Part shown: positions 10,745 through 21,073 of the stretch, in pieces
Position numbering within the stretch: position 1 is the first letter of the stretch
Layout: the number at the start of each line of letters is the position of its first letter
The notes under the pieces: model-generated
Told to the model about the DNA's origin: nothing
Database searches by the model: none
What the model saw: only the letters and a program-made list of their open reading frames with translations
Translations under genes and position numbers: made by a program
Assembly: GCA_964019415.1 (NCBI GenBank)
Contig: OZ025887.1
Span: 1,468,306-1,532,305, forward strand
Length of the DNA: 64,000 nt
Reading direction: 5' to 3'
DNA from: Ianthella basta
Lineage: Eukaryota; Porifera; Demospongiae; Verongiida; Ianthellidae

Positions 10745-12410
10745 AGCCTACGGGCCTGGATTGGTATGTGATATACAGTAAGGAGGATAACAGCAAAGGG
10801 TAACTGTAGCTGCATGCACACTGATTCAGGTTTTTAGTCAATTTAATTGGGTTGCCAGATTATCTGACAACTCTCTCCAGTTTGAGACTTGATTTTGGCA
10901 CTTTCAGCAAATCTCTTCTATTCTAAAGAAATCTGTCACACCTAATTTATACCCCGTGCATTTTGCACAAGGAGTTATGTAATCAGTGGGAACTAGATTT
11001 TGTGGATACATGTGTGTGTATAAATGTGGTTTAGTGCCTTGCCACTCAAAAGGATCTGCAGAAAGCTTCCTGTAGCCAGCTTTTTGCATGAATATGTCAT
11101 TAAATGAGCCCACTTCTTTTGTCTAGTCCTACAATCATAATATTTGCAAGTTTGCTGCTTACGACTGGCCATGTTGTCCTACAATTTAGTCCGCAGGGGT
11201 TAGCTGCTGCACACAAGCAGCTATGTTGTCATACATTTTTGCACCCTTCACATGAACGTAGGTGGCTCAGCTGCAAACTGTGAACTATTTTGCAGTTGCT
11301 GCAAGTTGATGGCTGATTTTAATCTCTTATGCCTGTATTTCATGAGTACATGAACTATATACTGTAAGCTTTTCACAGCCACATTCTGCCTCAATTAAGT
11401 ACATATGTGCTGAATGGTAAGGTAGAAGAGCTTGAGATACATTTCTGTTTGCATCATTTATACAAGGGTCCAGACTGCAAGTTGGGAAGGTCTTGAAATA
11501 CATTTTGTTTGTAATACCGCAAGCCATGAATGTCATTTACCCGTGCATAAAGACTGATTGTTCACACCACTGCTTACTGCCATTTCACATGCTGCACTCA
11601 TGAATTTTAGTCACATCATATGGCATAGTACACTATCTCACTTCTGTGCCGCCAGAGTGTGCTGTATTGCATGGAACTCTGGTGGCCCAGATCTGATGTA
11701 TACTGGGTTCACCTGTGCTTACATTGACAGCATCATGCAATGGCACATTTGCTACAATATGCTAATGTGCATGATGTGAATAACATGGTATATGAACATA
11801 GATCTCATTGCCATGGTAGCATGCATCTAAACAATGATTCTAAATGTCAGAGAAGCATTCCTATAGCTTGGTGTATGATTCTAAATCCCGTAGATGTACG
11901 TGATGGGCAGAGTGCATGCGACAATAAATTCCATACATGTACATTGCAGGCAGAGTGCACATGAAGTTTATATAACGTAATCACAGCCATTTTGTATCTG
12001 CTGTAATATGCTCTTATCACTGCAAATTATTCCTTCATTTCTCATCAAACGGCCTCCCTCCAAAGTCGGATTAAGGGCAGGCGCAAAGAAGTGTAAAGTG
12101 AAGGTTTATGGGTGCAGATCAGATGTCATTTGTCACATCTTCTTGGCAGTAGCAGCACAACTCCATTGCTCTTCTTCCAACTACGCCTACATCCAATCCG
12201 CTCTGCTCACGTGTAATAGTTACTCATACATATTCAGAAGTTTCTGTACATAATGCATTACTTACTATGAATAAGATTATCATCATGACAACTACATATT
12301 AACGAGCCACCAAGTTTTGGTGGCTGAGAACGAAACTGGTATAGGCTGTTGACCAGACCCCTTCTTGCCCTGTGATGAAGTAATGTAAAATGACGAGAAG
12401 TGAGTTGGCT
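10745..12410. other. No gene recognised
   Basis: AT-rich sequence with only short, motif-free open frames on both strands and no convincing splice structure. It could be intron or 3' region of the gene that starts near 10.2-10.4 kb. Confidence 0.5.
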
Positions 12411-12473
12411 ATGCCAGACTAGTTCCACCCTGGTTAGTTAGCTTAACCAGCCAGAGTGGAACTAGTCTGGCAT
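12411..12473. repeat. Short inverted repeat (hairpin)
   Basis: Arms ATGCCAGACTAGTTCCAC and its complement (23 bp each with one mismatch) around a 17-base centre. Compact palindromes of this kind are often relics of MITEs, but no target duplication is evident. Confidence 0.75.
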
Positions 12474-12516
12474 CCATTCGTGGGATTAGTTAAACCCCAT
12501 GATAGGGTGTAAGTTG

Positions 12517-12750
12517 TCATGAGTTTGATGTCAGCTGATGCCAATTTTCCCTTCCTCGCCTATCTTTCTTTTGAATTGGAACTTTCATTAGACCTGAGAT
12601 AATTTTGATTGGATTAGAGAACAGTTTTGGATCTATATTACTTAAATGCCGCCCTATCAGTGTCTGCAAGGATTTAGACCACTCAGCACTCAGATGCTTC
12701 ATACCCTCAAGCTTCGGGCTCTTATCCTGCAGATATCTCTTGGGTGGCAC
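12517..12750 (-). other. Unassigned open frame
   Basis: 77-codon lysine-rich frame (starts VPPKRYLQDK on a GTG; contains GMKHLSAEWSKSLQTLIGRHL). Its composition looks protein-like, but I recognise no domain and see no clear splice sites. It could be an exon or a decayed element ORF. Confidence 0.2.
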
Positions 12751-13292
12751 TTAACTATAACATATAGATGAGATACAGGGAATGTAACAACTCACACTCA
12801 TGGTGTTGACCTTGGTTTCATTGCAGGCTGGAGCAGCTTTCACTACAGGATAGTCATGACTCAGCTTGTACAAGGGGCCTCCTATAGAGGGTAAGTGTTC
12901 AAAACATGGCAGCACCAATTGGTGAACCCAAATCCCGTGGTATGCAATGCTTGCATATGACTGTAGTACACAGACACATCTGCTATTTGGGTGGTTGTTC
13001 AATGTTAGCACAAAGACTCCTGAGAACCCAAAATATAAAAAGTGTAATATTCCATATCACCAGAGTGTGTATGTGGCACTGTAATGCAGTAGGCCTCACT
13101 GAGGCGGCCACTGATGAACATAACGTCTACCCAGGCCATATACAGACGTACGTAGTCAGTCAAAATGGCGAATGGCATCTTCAGCTGATATAGGCAGCGT
13201 GCTGCAGTAAAGAAAAGCCTGTGATGCATTCGTCTTTGAAACTGGCGTGGTCTACTTCAACAGTCCATTGGCTTTTACTGCCGCAATCAAAG

Positions 13293-13386
13293 TGTTGCGA
13301 ATTGACTGTGACGGATATATATATATATATACAAACGCGAGATGACTGGGCATCGAGATTAATTGCCTCGCCTTTCGGCTCGGCAA
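13293..13386 (+). repeat. Partial third copy of the ~620-bp dispersed repeat
   Basis: It shares the (TA)n/(TACA)n-like segment followed by TTGCCTCGCCTTTCGGCTCG with the right ends of the two longer copies at 50668-51281 and 59341-59987, in the same orientation. Confidence 0.65.
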
Positions 13387-14590
13387 CTATACTGTAGCTA
13401 TGAGAACAAAATTTGAAATAGTTTTGTGGTGGGCCTGCTTGCCAGTGCAAGTTGAGCATGATGAGTGTGCAAAGCAGTGGATAGTGCAAGGCAAGAAATG
13501 GTTTGAAATAGTTCCATGACAATGAATCAATCACGTTATATAAGCTACACAAATGAGGGTGTTAAGACAGATAGAGGAGGTGTCAAGACTAGATAGAATA
13601 AGAAATGTGGATATTGGGGTAGATTGAGGCAGAGAAGTGTTGGACTTTGTTAGGAGACAGCAGCAGATTTGGAAGCAAAGGTTAGAGGAGATGAATACCT
13701 AAATCGTAGACATTTTTGTGGAGCAAAAATTATGTGAGTCAATTTTGTGCGGCATAAATTTCGTGGCCTGGGCTACCCGCGAAATTTAAACCCCACGAAA
13801 AGTAACTGTGTACATTGTTAAACCCAGCAGAATACACTGTACCACATTTTGCCAAGTGAAGATCTTGAGCTATGCCTTAAATATTCTAAAAATTCAAAAC
13901 TCTAATTTTCGCAAACTTTCCACAGTTTTGCCTTAAAACATTCCAAAATTTTGTATCCTTGGGAGACTCTAAAATTGGAATAGACCTCTAATTTTGGCAA
14001 TGGTTACTGGGGTACTGCATGATATACCTTATGATATGATAAACATACCTAATGAAGCAGTGTTGCCTGTGGAGATATCCAATGCCGGTTCAGGTTAAGT
14101 ACTGGCTAGTCGATATGAGTATTGCAGTTGGCAGCTATGGCTTTCCTATCCTTGAAGTTCATTTCCTCGGTGACCCATAAAAAATCTTCTCCTTTTAGAC
14201 ATGATTCCTGTGAATATCACACCACACGGTGACAAGGGAAGTGCCAGTGGCAGCCATTTTACTCACGGAACCTTCCAGAAAATGGTAGCTGAGAGCTTTG
14301 CAAGAGTCTTTAATTTTTGCAAGACACAAATGAAAGTGAACATATTTTCTCCTAAACTTCAATAAGCAAAAATCGAAAACTCTCAAAATTCACGAATTTT
14401 TAAATTATTTATTGTAGGCGTAAAGTGATTTACACAGTACATTTACAAACAAACATATTATTGTAGGAGTATGTACGTATGTAATAGTTAAATGCCGACG
14501 AAGTGGTCTCAATTTTCAGAGACACTGATTGGTCAACATTTAACTATTATAGATCCCGAATGATAATCAAAGCATGAATCAAGTTGCTTC
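13387..14590. other. No gene recognised; AT-rich
   Basis: Contains a small palindrome near 13760-13800 (AAATTTCGTGG facing CCCGCGAAATTT) of MITE-like composition. No coding signal was found. Confidence 0.5.
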
Positions 14591-14595
14591 ATGTC

Positions 14596-15008
14596 TTGAT
14601 AGAGATTAATCACTGGGAATATTACACCAACCAGCCTCCTACACCAATGGTGTCTCAGGAGGCTGGGGGGCATCACGCCCTATTAATGGCAACCAGTGAT
14701 CACAGCCTTCCCCCGCTAGTCATCCTACAAAGATGGTAGAGCCACAGACAGCTGTTTCGCCCTAGTTGGGGCTCATCAGTGTGGCGTACTGATGGATGGT
14801 AAGATGACTAGCTACTCTTGTGTCCACCACTAGTGAAACACTTGTGGTTTCGACAAGAGCGAATACTAATGGGGGAAGGCTGCAAGTCATTTACAAAAGC
14901 GTGACTTGGCGCAAGGTTGTTAAGAGGACAGTTTGTAGCAGTTGGTCCACTGCTGAGGTTTGGTTGATAGAGATTAATCACTGGGAATATTACACCAACC
15001 AGCCTCCT
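14596..15008. repeat. 45-bp direct repeats bounding a 368-bp ribozyme-containing unit
   Basis: The 45-mer starting TTGATAGAGATTAATCACTG occurs at 14596-14640 and again at 14964-15008 (offset 368), both followed by AGCCTCCT-type sequence. Between them lie the hammerhead ribozyme (14715-14812) and another strong hairpin (14815-14861, stems CTCTTGT/ACAAGAG). Direct repeats around a hammerhead motif are what one sees in retrozymes and in the pseudo-LTRs of Penelope-like elements. Confidence 0.75.
14715..14812 (-). ncRNA. Hammerhead self-cleaving ribozyme, type I, minimal stem III
   Basis: All core residues are present on the minus strand. CUGAUGA (14779-14773) is followed by stem II GCCC/GGGC (14772-14769 with 14762-14759; 6-nt loop), GAAA (14758-14755), a tiny palindromic stem III CAG/CUG (14754-14749) and the cleavage triplet GUC (14749-14747). 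Stem I is GCCACA (14785-14780) paired with UGUGGC (14746-14741), extended after an internal loop by a perfect 10-bp helix (14812-14803 with 14724-14715). Cleavage is expected after C14747. A stem III with no loop favours dimeric folding, a property known from hammerheads of animal retroelements and satellite DNAs. Function is inferred from secondary structure. Confidence 0.88.
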
Positions 15009-15502
15009 GCATGCTTCATGTCTTCTAGACGACGTCTGTGTCCTTGGTAATGAGTTTAGCCTTGAAGATGGCAAATAAAGCCGACAGTCAAGTCACTGCT
15101 CTGAAGAGCTCCCAGAGCCACTTCAAATCTATGCACATGTTATTGAAATGGGGATTATTTAGCCACATACTGCCACAAGTGCTAGTGAGCAGCAATAAGT
15201 GAGAAATAGCACTCCTGCCAAGACAGGAATTGCAGTGTAGAGTCAAAGAGCAAATTGTGGAATAGGGGCCAACAAAGTGCCTGCCAATACAAGGTGAAAC
15301 GAAAAATGTGTCATACTAGGACAAAACCAATGAGTATGGAGCAAACCAACTGCAAACGCCATGTGGATGTAAATATAAAATTGTTAGGTTTTGACTATGA
15401 TGGGAGCAATTGAGGCCAGTTTTTGACAAGGGGTATGCAGGTAGCTCTAGTAAGCTGAGCTTTGAGGACAGCATGACCATCACCAGACAGTGCAAGCTAT
15501 GC

Positions 15503-15841
15503 GCCAGTGTTTGTAGGAAAAAGACCACCAGTGCAAGTTGTATGTGTAACCACCATGCATGGGTGCAAGTAGAGTGTTTGCGCTGGTTGATGGAGCGAAA
15601 GAACCCCACCAGTGCAAGTTGCTAAAGTTCAGGGGACTGCATGGGCACCATGATTGATTGGCACAAGTTTGAGCGGGATGCAACAACAATGCAACTTGCA
15701 CATGGGCATGGGTGCTGTTGCTGCATCTGCGCACTGGTGATTTCTTTCATTCCAGCAACTAGCGCAAACACTTTACTTGGACTCATGGTGGCTACCCATT
15801 GCAACTCGTACTAGTGGTCTTTCTCCTGGAAGCACTGGGCC
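15503..15841. repeat. Inverted repeat with ~100-bp arms
   Basis: 15503-15603 and 15747-15841 are complementary over about 95-100 bp with roughly 15% mismatch; shared landmarks are CCACCAGTGCAAGTTG, CACCATGC and AGCGCAAACACT. The ~140-bp centre repeats the TGCAACTTGCAC motif. It is a foldback-type element or an inverted duplication. Confidence 0.75.
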
Positions 15842-15879
15842 AGGTGCATTTGCTCATGGACATTCTGCAACTTGCACTG

Positions 15880-15903
15880 TGTGGTGGTGGTGGTGGTGGT
15901 GGT
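15880..15903. repeat. (TGG)n microsatellite
   Basis: About eight TGG units in tandem. Confidence 0.9.
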
Positions 15904-15962
15904 GCCATAGGGTGGTAGTATGTGGTCCTCGTAGCAATGCCGGATATAGTGCATACACATAG

Positions 15963-16590
15963 TATTGCATGCATGCAACTTGCACTATGTTGTGGCTGGT
16001 TGCATAATGCACACATTCATTTACCATACAAGGAACATCACACAATTATGCACATGCACACAAGCACATGCGCACACAAGGTCATGCATGCACAATCACT
16101 CCCTCAAACTCGTCTGACACAACAAGAATATATCTTATATACCTAATGCATATACTGTTAAGTATAATTTACACATATACAAATTTAATTTGCCAGATTA
16201 TCATTTCAATCTCTTGCAGGTGCAACATTTTCATGCACATCCACAAACTAGGATTGTGGCATTGCCAGGATATGCCAATGGATGGTATGCAACCTGCTCT
16301 CTATATAAGGAAAGAAAATAATGTGAGAAATCCCTGACTTCCCCATAGCCAATGTCAGTCATGTGTGTGAATTGGGTTTCAGAAAACTGACACTCAAGCA
16401 GGTGAGATCTATATGGGAGAGGATGGCGTGAGGGGTGCACTCAAACCACCATAATAAGAAATATGTAGCATAATGTGCTGATATTATTTGAAGCATGATC
16501 ACATTTCATATACATCATGACTACTGACAGATGACATGTTGCAGATCCCAGGAGATGTTGACATCCATCATACCCATACTCGTACTCATA
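15963..16590 (+). repeat. Dispersed repeat R1, copy A (uninterrupted)
   Basis: About 630 bp of non-coding sequence repeated at 17241-17411 plus 18225-18660. Landmarks are CATGCATGCAACTTGCACTA at the left, ATGCCAATGGATGGTATGCA in the middle, GACACTCAAGCAGGTG and GTTGACATCCATCATACCC at the right. It has no coding capacity and no clear terminal repeats. Confidence 0.85.
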
Positions 16591-16964
16591 CCCTAATGGC
16601 GGGAAGACCAAACCACTCTGCCGTCCCAATGGCAGGAAGACCAATTAAGCCACACAGCTGCTCCAATGGTGAACAGCTAGATCAAACCACACCGCTGCCT
16701 TAATGGCAAACAGACCAAATCACTAACATTCTGTGCAAGTTGACGTACTACAGTTAACCCCCTATTACGAACTCTTTGAAACATATAGGATACATGCATG
16801 TAAACTACAACATGCGACAATATGTAAGAAATTAAAATGAATATACACGTTATAAGCTTGCACTTAAATACTACGTATGTAATAGGAATTCGAAGGAGTA
16901 TATATGATAAGCCTTAATAGAAACGAGCAATGCTGGAAATCACCCTGTACTTATTGGAAACTTC

Positions 16965-17162
16965 TCACAGATCAGCCTGTAGCGGAAGTGCGAATTTGGC
17001 AGGGGGTGGGCCCGTGGGGAAGGAGGTGGAGATACTAGCTTGCTGCAGCACTCTGAGCTGCTGTAAGATGGAAACCTGCACTTTTTGCTGTTCTAAAAGC
17101 TGCTCATGCTGCGACTGCATGCGAGGCTGTCGTTTGGCATTAGAAGCGCTTCCTTCGGTCAT
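16965..17162 (-). other. Unassigned short open frame, Gln-rich
   Basis: ATG at 17162 opens a 65-codon frame with a Gln/His/Leu-rich stretch (HEQLLEQQKVQVSILQQL) that would form a short coiled coil, then a Pro-rich tail. It sits between the two copies of repeat R1. No family is recognised; it may be a relic of a transposon ORF. Confidence 0.25.
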
Positions 17163-17240
17163 GATGCCGAGCAATGAACAGGAAAACTGACTTTGAGACT
17201 GTTTCCAGAACGTTGTTTCCAACGAAATGACACCGTCGCC

Positions 17241-18660
17241 ATGCATGCAACTTGCACTATGCAGTGGCTTGACATTCATTCACCATAGCTACAAGGACCA
17301 TCACACACAATTATGCACATGCGCACACAATGTCATGCATGCACAATCACTCCCTCAAACTCATCTGAAACAAAGATTAACGCTTTACATTGTCAAGAAT
17401 CTATTTATCTATCTATATATATAAAGAGGGATCGAGTGCAACCTTTGGTCCAGTTTTTCTCTGCCGCCCGCCGACGGATTGCCATCAAACTTGCCCGGCA
17501 CTGCGATGCCGTGGTGTAGGCTGCACAATATTCCGTGACCAAGGAGGTAGAAGCAAATGAGTCTTTTAGAAAACATGTCCGCTGACCCTTCTCCCGTCTG
17601 GTAGTAGTTTGCTACCAAACTTTCTCAGAGGCACCACGCTATGCCTTAGAGTGCCACAGGGGAAAGGTGTTCAGTGATGAACTACTCTTGCAGCATACCA
17701 AGAGGGAAAGTTTGGGTGCACTTGTGCACCAAACTCCTCCGACAGCGGCAAGTGGATTGCTATCAAACTTTCCCAATCATCTCATTCGTTGCTGCTACAT
17801 GTCACGATCACCATCATTTTTGAAAGCAGGCCTATTCTGAGCAGCGTGACAATGGTTCTTTGTTAACCTCACACATCAGCCATCTTTATCAGTGGCAGTT
17901 GCCATGTTGCCATAGAGAAGTTGAGCGAAACTTTGTCCCGACATTTCCCAAACACCTGCAAACAGATTGCCACATAACGTTCAAAGCACTACGATGCCGT
18001 GCTGCAGAGTGCACAGAATCATCAGCATTCTCCAACAGCCTACAGCCGAGGAAGGAATGCGTACGGCGAAAGAGTTTAGGCCAAACTTTACCCGCCAATC
18101 TCCCGCGCACGGGAACAGTTCGCCATCCAACTTTCAGAGGCCCAGGAACACTGAACTATGACATAGAGCGTCGCAAGGGCCAAATTTAGAGCTTGCTGAA
18201 GGTGGGGGCCTAGCTTGCAGCTAGTATATCATATACACCTGATGCATATACTGTAAGTATATGTTCACATACAATTTTAATTTGCACAGATTATCATTTC
18301 AATCTATTGCAGGTTCAGCATTTCCATGCATGTCCACAAACTAGGTTTGTGGCATTGACAGGATATGCCAATGGATGGTATGCAAGCTGTTCTCTGAACT
18401 AACATCTATAATTATAAGGAGTGAAACTAATGCGAGAAATCTCTGACTCCCCCATGGCCAATGTCAGTCATGTGTGTGAATCGGGTTTCAAAGAACTGAC
18501 ACTCAAGCAGGTGCATGAGATATATATACAGAGAGAGAGGATGGCAGGAGGGGTGCACTCGAAGCACCATGATATGAAATATGTAGTGTAGTGTGCTGTT
18601 AGCATAATTTCATATACATCATGACTACCAACAGATGAGATGTTGACATCCATCATACCC
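17241..18660 (+). repeat. Dispersed repeat R1, copy B (split by an insertion)
   Basis: The left part (17241-17411) matches copy A from 15963 and the right part (18225-18660) continues the match, so 17412-18224 is a later insertion. Similarity to copy A is high but with indels, which means that R1 is an old family. Confidence 0.82.
17412..18224 (+). mobile_element. Helitron-like non-autonomous insertion
   Basis: 813-bp insertion inside repeat R1. It begins with TCTATATATATAAAGAGG and ends with CTAG, is preceded by A and followed by T, and has no terminal inverted repeats or target duplication. These are the insertion rules of Helitrons (5'-TC, 3'-CTRR, between A and T). The last 15 bases form a small hairpin (CTAGCT/AGCTAG), nearer the end than is usual. 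Inside, a motif of the type GCCATCAAACTT...GCAC..CGATGCCGTG recurs at about 17480, 17610, 17757, 17968 and 18121. No helicase is encoded. The Helitron assignment is an inference from the ends. Confidence 0.62.
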
Positions 18661-19261
18661 AAAAGTGTGTGGCCTAGCTCAAGAAGAAAATTAACTGGTA
18701 ATAATGGATGGACACCAGCAAGCCTATCATGGTGCCTACCAGATTCGCAAAGCTTGGAATTAACAATGGATGACAGAAAGCACCAACAAAGCATTAATTT
18801 CATATGAAACCACCATGGTTCAGCAGAACAGAGCCACAAAAGAACCTAGCTATGCCAGAGACACATACTCCAAGAAACTGGAAAGACAGACGAAGACTAT
18901 ATACAAACAACGACCGCCATCCCTACATAGACAGCACTATACCATGCTGTCTGATATGCACCATAAAACTGTTAATTTATACTACTGTGTGGTGTGCAGA
19001 CACCCTAGGCCTCACAGACATGCATGGTCAATGTACACATGATCACAGCCACACATGGAAACACACGCACATCACCTATGGCTTGGGCTCCTTAAATTGC
19101 GCAATACTTCCGGTGGGAGTAGCAATAGTGTCCTTGTTAAAGATGAGTCCGGTTGAAATGCATTCAGAGCCATCACAATCAATCGGCACGAAGCTTTCAG
19201 ACGTCTTAATTAATGCAAAAGGCGTAGAACTCCCTTCCACTGCATGGCAGAGACGTGCGCG

Positions 19262-19269
19262 TATAAAAG
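19262..19269 (+). promoter_or_regulatory. TATA box candidate
   Basis: TATAAAAG preceded by a GC-rich stretch (GACGTGCGCG). An ATG-initiated short frame starts 135 bases downstream at 19404. Confidence 0.4.
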
Positions 19270-19403
19270 CTTCGACGCAGATCCAGTTTCACTGCTTTAG
19301 CTACCTAGCTAGGTGATCTCTTTCGCACCAAGTCTCTACTGTGTATGTAGCTACGTCGCGTGTGCCAGTACTAGCAGACAACAGGCGCAGACTACTAGCG
19401 GCT

Positions 19404-19487
19404 ATGGAGATCGGGCACGACCACACGGAAGCTGCAGGAGCTGCATGGAACCAGCCTCAACAACAACAACAGGTCCTGGAATGCTGA
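19404..19487 (+). CDS. Short open frame downstream of a TATA box
   Basis: 27 codons, MEIGHDHTEAAGAAWNQP followed by a Gln run and a stop at 19485-19487. It is the first substantial ATG frame after the TATA box at 19262. It may be the 5' end of a longer spliced frame (a possible but weak donor, CAACAG|GTCCTG, lies inside the Gln run) or a chance ORF. No homology is recognised. Confidence 0.25.
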   Translation: MEIGHDHTEAAGAAWNQPQQQQQVLEC

Positions 19488-19732
19488 TTGCACCCTAGCT
19501 AGCTAGCTACCCATGCACCGCGTAGGCCCACTGCACAGAATGTCACATGCGCTGTTCCTTTGTGTTCGCACAGCCTCACAACTACTATGGATCCCACGGA
19601 AAGTTGCAGCGCTTTCAGACTCTATAATCGCGCTCAGGCTCGCCCCGTGCACGATGATCGTCATCTGTCTAGTCAGATAAGACGACCATCCTGAGCCACA
19701 TGGGCACACTGTTCTGTAGCAGTTCATCAAAC

Positions 19733-20008
19733 ACTAGTACACGTATGAAGCGAGGGCTTCTCAGCTGGCTCAGGCATCAGAAAGGGTTGGTTCTCTAATA
19801 CCAGCTTCACAACATGGTTGAAAACCTTGCCGACGTTTCGACCAGATGCTCTGGTCTTCTTCAGGGCGAAGAAGATCTTCGTACCTTATGCAAGAAGAAG
19901 ATCTTCGCCCTGAAGAAGACCAGAGCATCTGGTCGAAACGTCGGCAAGGTTTTCAACCCTGTTGTGAAGCTGGTATCAGAGAACCAACCCTTTCTACTAG
20001 TACACGTA
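19733..20008. mobile_element. Foldback insertion with 13-bp target duplications
   Basis: A near-perfect inverted repeat (arms of about 97 bp, 19779-19875 and 19900-19995) with a short centre. The whole insert 19746-19995 is flanked by direct repeats of ACTAGTACACGTA (19733-19745 and 19996-20008). The arms contain GGTCGAAACGTCGGCAAGG. The centre includes a 17-base copy of the sequence that follows the insertion (GTACCTTATGCAAGAAG at 19881 and at 20006). The 13-bp duplication suggests target-primed reverse transcription with template switching rather than a cut-and-paste element. Confidence 0.75.
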
Positions 20009-20560
20009 CCTTATGCAAGAAGAGACTCAGCCAGCCATTGAACGTTCGGTAGCCAATTAGCTCACCCACGGTGTGGCGGCGGAAAGTATACATATTAGAT
20101 TAGTGCAATCAGTAATGTTAATTGCACTGTTTACGGAACGGAGTTTGGTATAGAAATCAATACGCAACGAAATTGGCTGAAAGCACGTGCGTCTGCCCAA
20201 CCGAGGATCTAGGGTTATTGAGAGCTTGACCTTTGGAACACATGCATGGCCTTCTGCGGGCTTTCTTGCTTTATTGCGTAGTTCCGATAGAGTAGGGATC
20301 GAGAGTAGCCGCTGTAACGACGGCAGCTAGCTGACCTTAGCTAAATTCGATCCTCCAGTGGCCTAGTATAGCCAGATCTGCGCTGCGCAAGGAACTGGAA
20401 GAACACAGAGAACGCCACGAAGAAGAACGGGTGATTTCGACCTGTGGAGAACTCTTCTTGGCCTAATCCCTCTTAGATTTAACTATTCTAAGCGGCGTTT
20501 CGTATGTAAGTGTGGCAAGAATCAAAGGGTTAGTGTAATATTAACCCTATAATAGGAGCT

Positions 20561-21007
20561 TTAGCATAGCGTAATAACGTTACGGTATCCATGGATACCG
20601 TACCATTTCAATGCCTTCAGCGCGTTTGGCATAGGGTAATTTGGTAAGAACGGTAGAACCAGTAAAATGGCGGTGACGGAACTCACGGCTTGACAGATTA
20701 CTTGCCAAAGCAAGAAGACAGCGAGAAGCAATAAGATGTCGCCCTCCGCAATCGAGTACAAGAAGCACCTAGACCGGTAGCGAGTTCCGCCGAGGCAGGT
20801 GACACTATATAGGCAGGTCTGCTCGTGTCCGACGAACTCGCGAAGCAGGAAGACGTCGCCGGCAATGCTAAAAAGTACAGGTGAAGCTGTGTGTATCCTT
20901 GTAAGAAGAGCGACAGCCGTATAAGCGAATAGAATATTTACAGTGTGTATGTGTATAAATTCGCTATGCGCGTGCTTCCCGGACACAGTCACGTGATACG
21001 TGGCCAC
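20561..21007 (-). other. Unassigned 148-codon open frame
   Basis: ATG at 21007 opens a hydrophobic, Leu/Ile/Val-rich frame of 148 codons. It recognises no family, has no clear signal peptide and overlaps CpG-rich sequence whose opposite strand is also partly open (an LRKELEEHRERHEEE segment at about 20383-20427, +). It may be a chance ORF. Confidence 0.2.
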
Positions 21008-21073
21008 CCTCCTCTGGATTGATTTAAATTTGTTTGTGATCTCCAGTGGCTGTGTATATATATACTAGCATCT

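Noticed and set aside
18804-19316. 170-codon open frame on the plus strand
   Set aside because: Low-complexity His/Thr-rich composition over repeat R1-adjacent sequence, no motif, and it runs through a TATA box.
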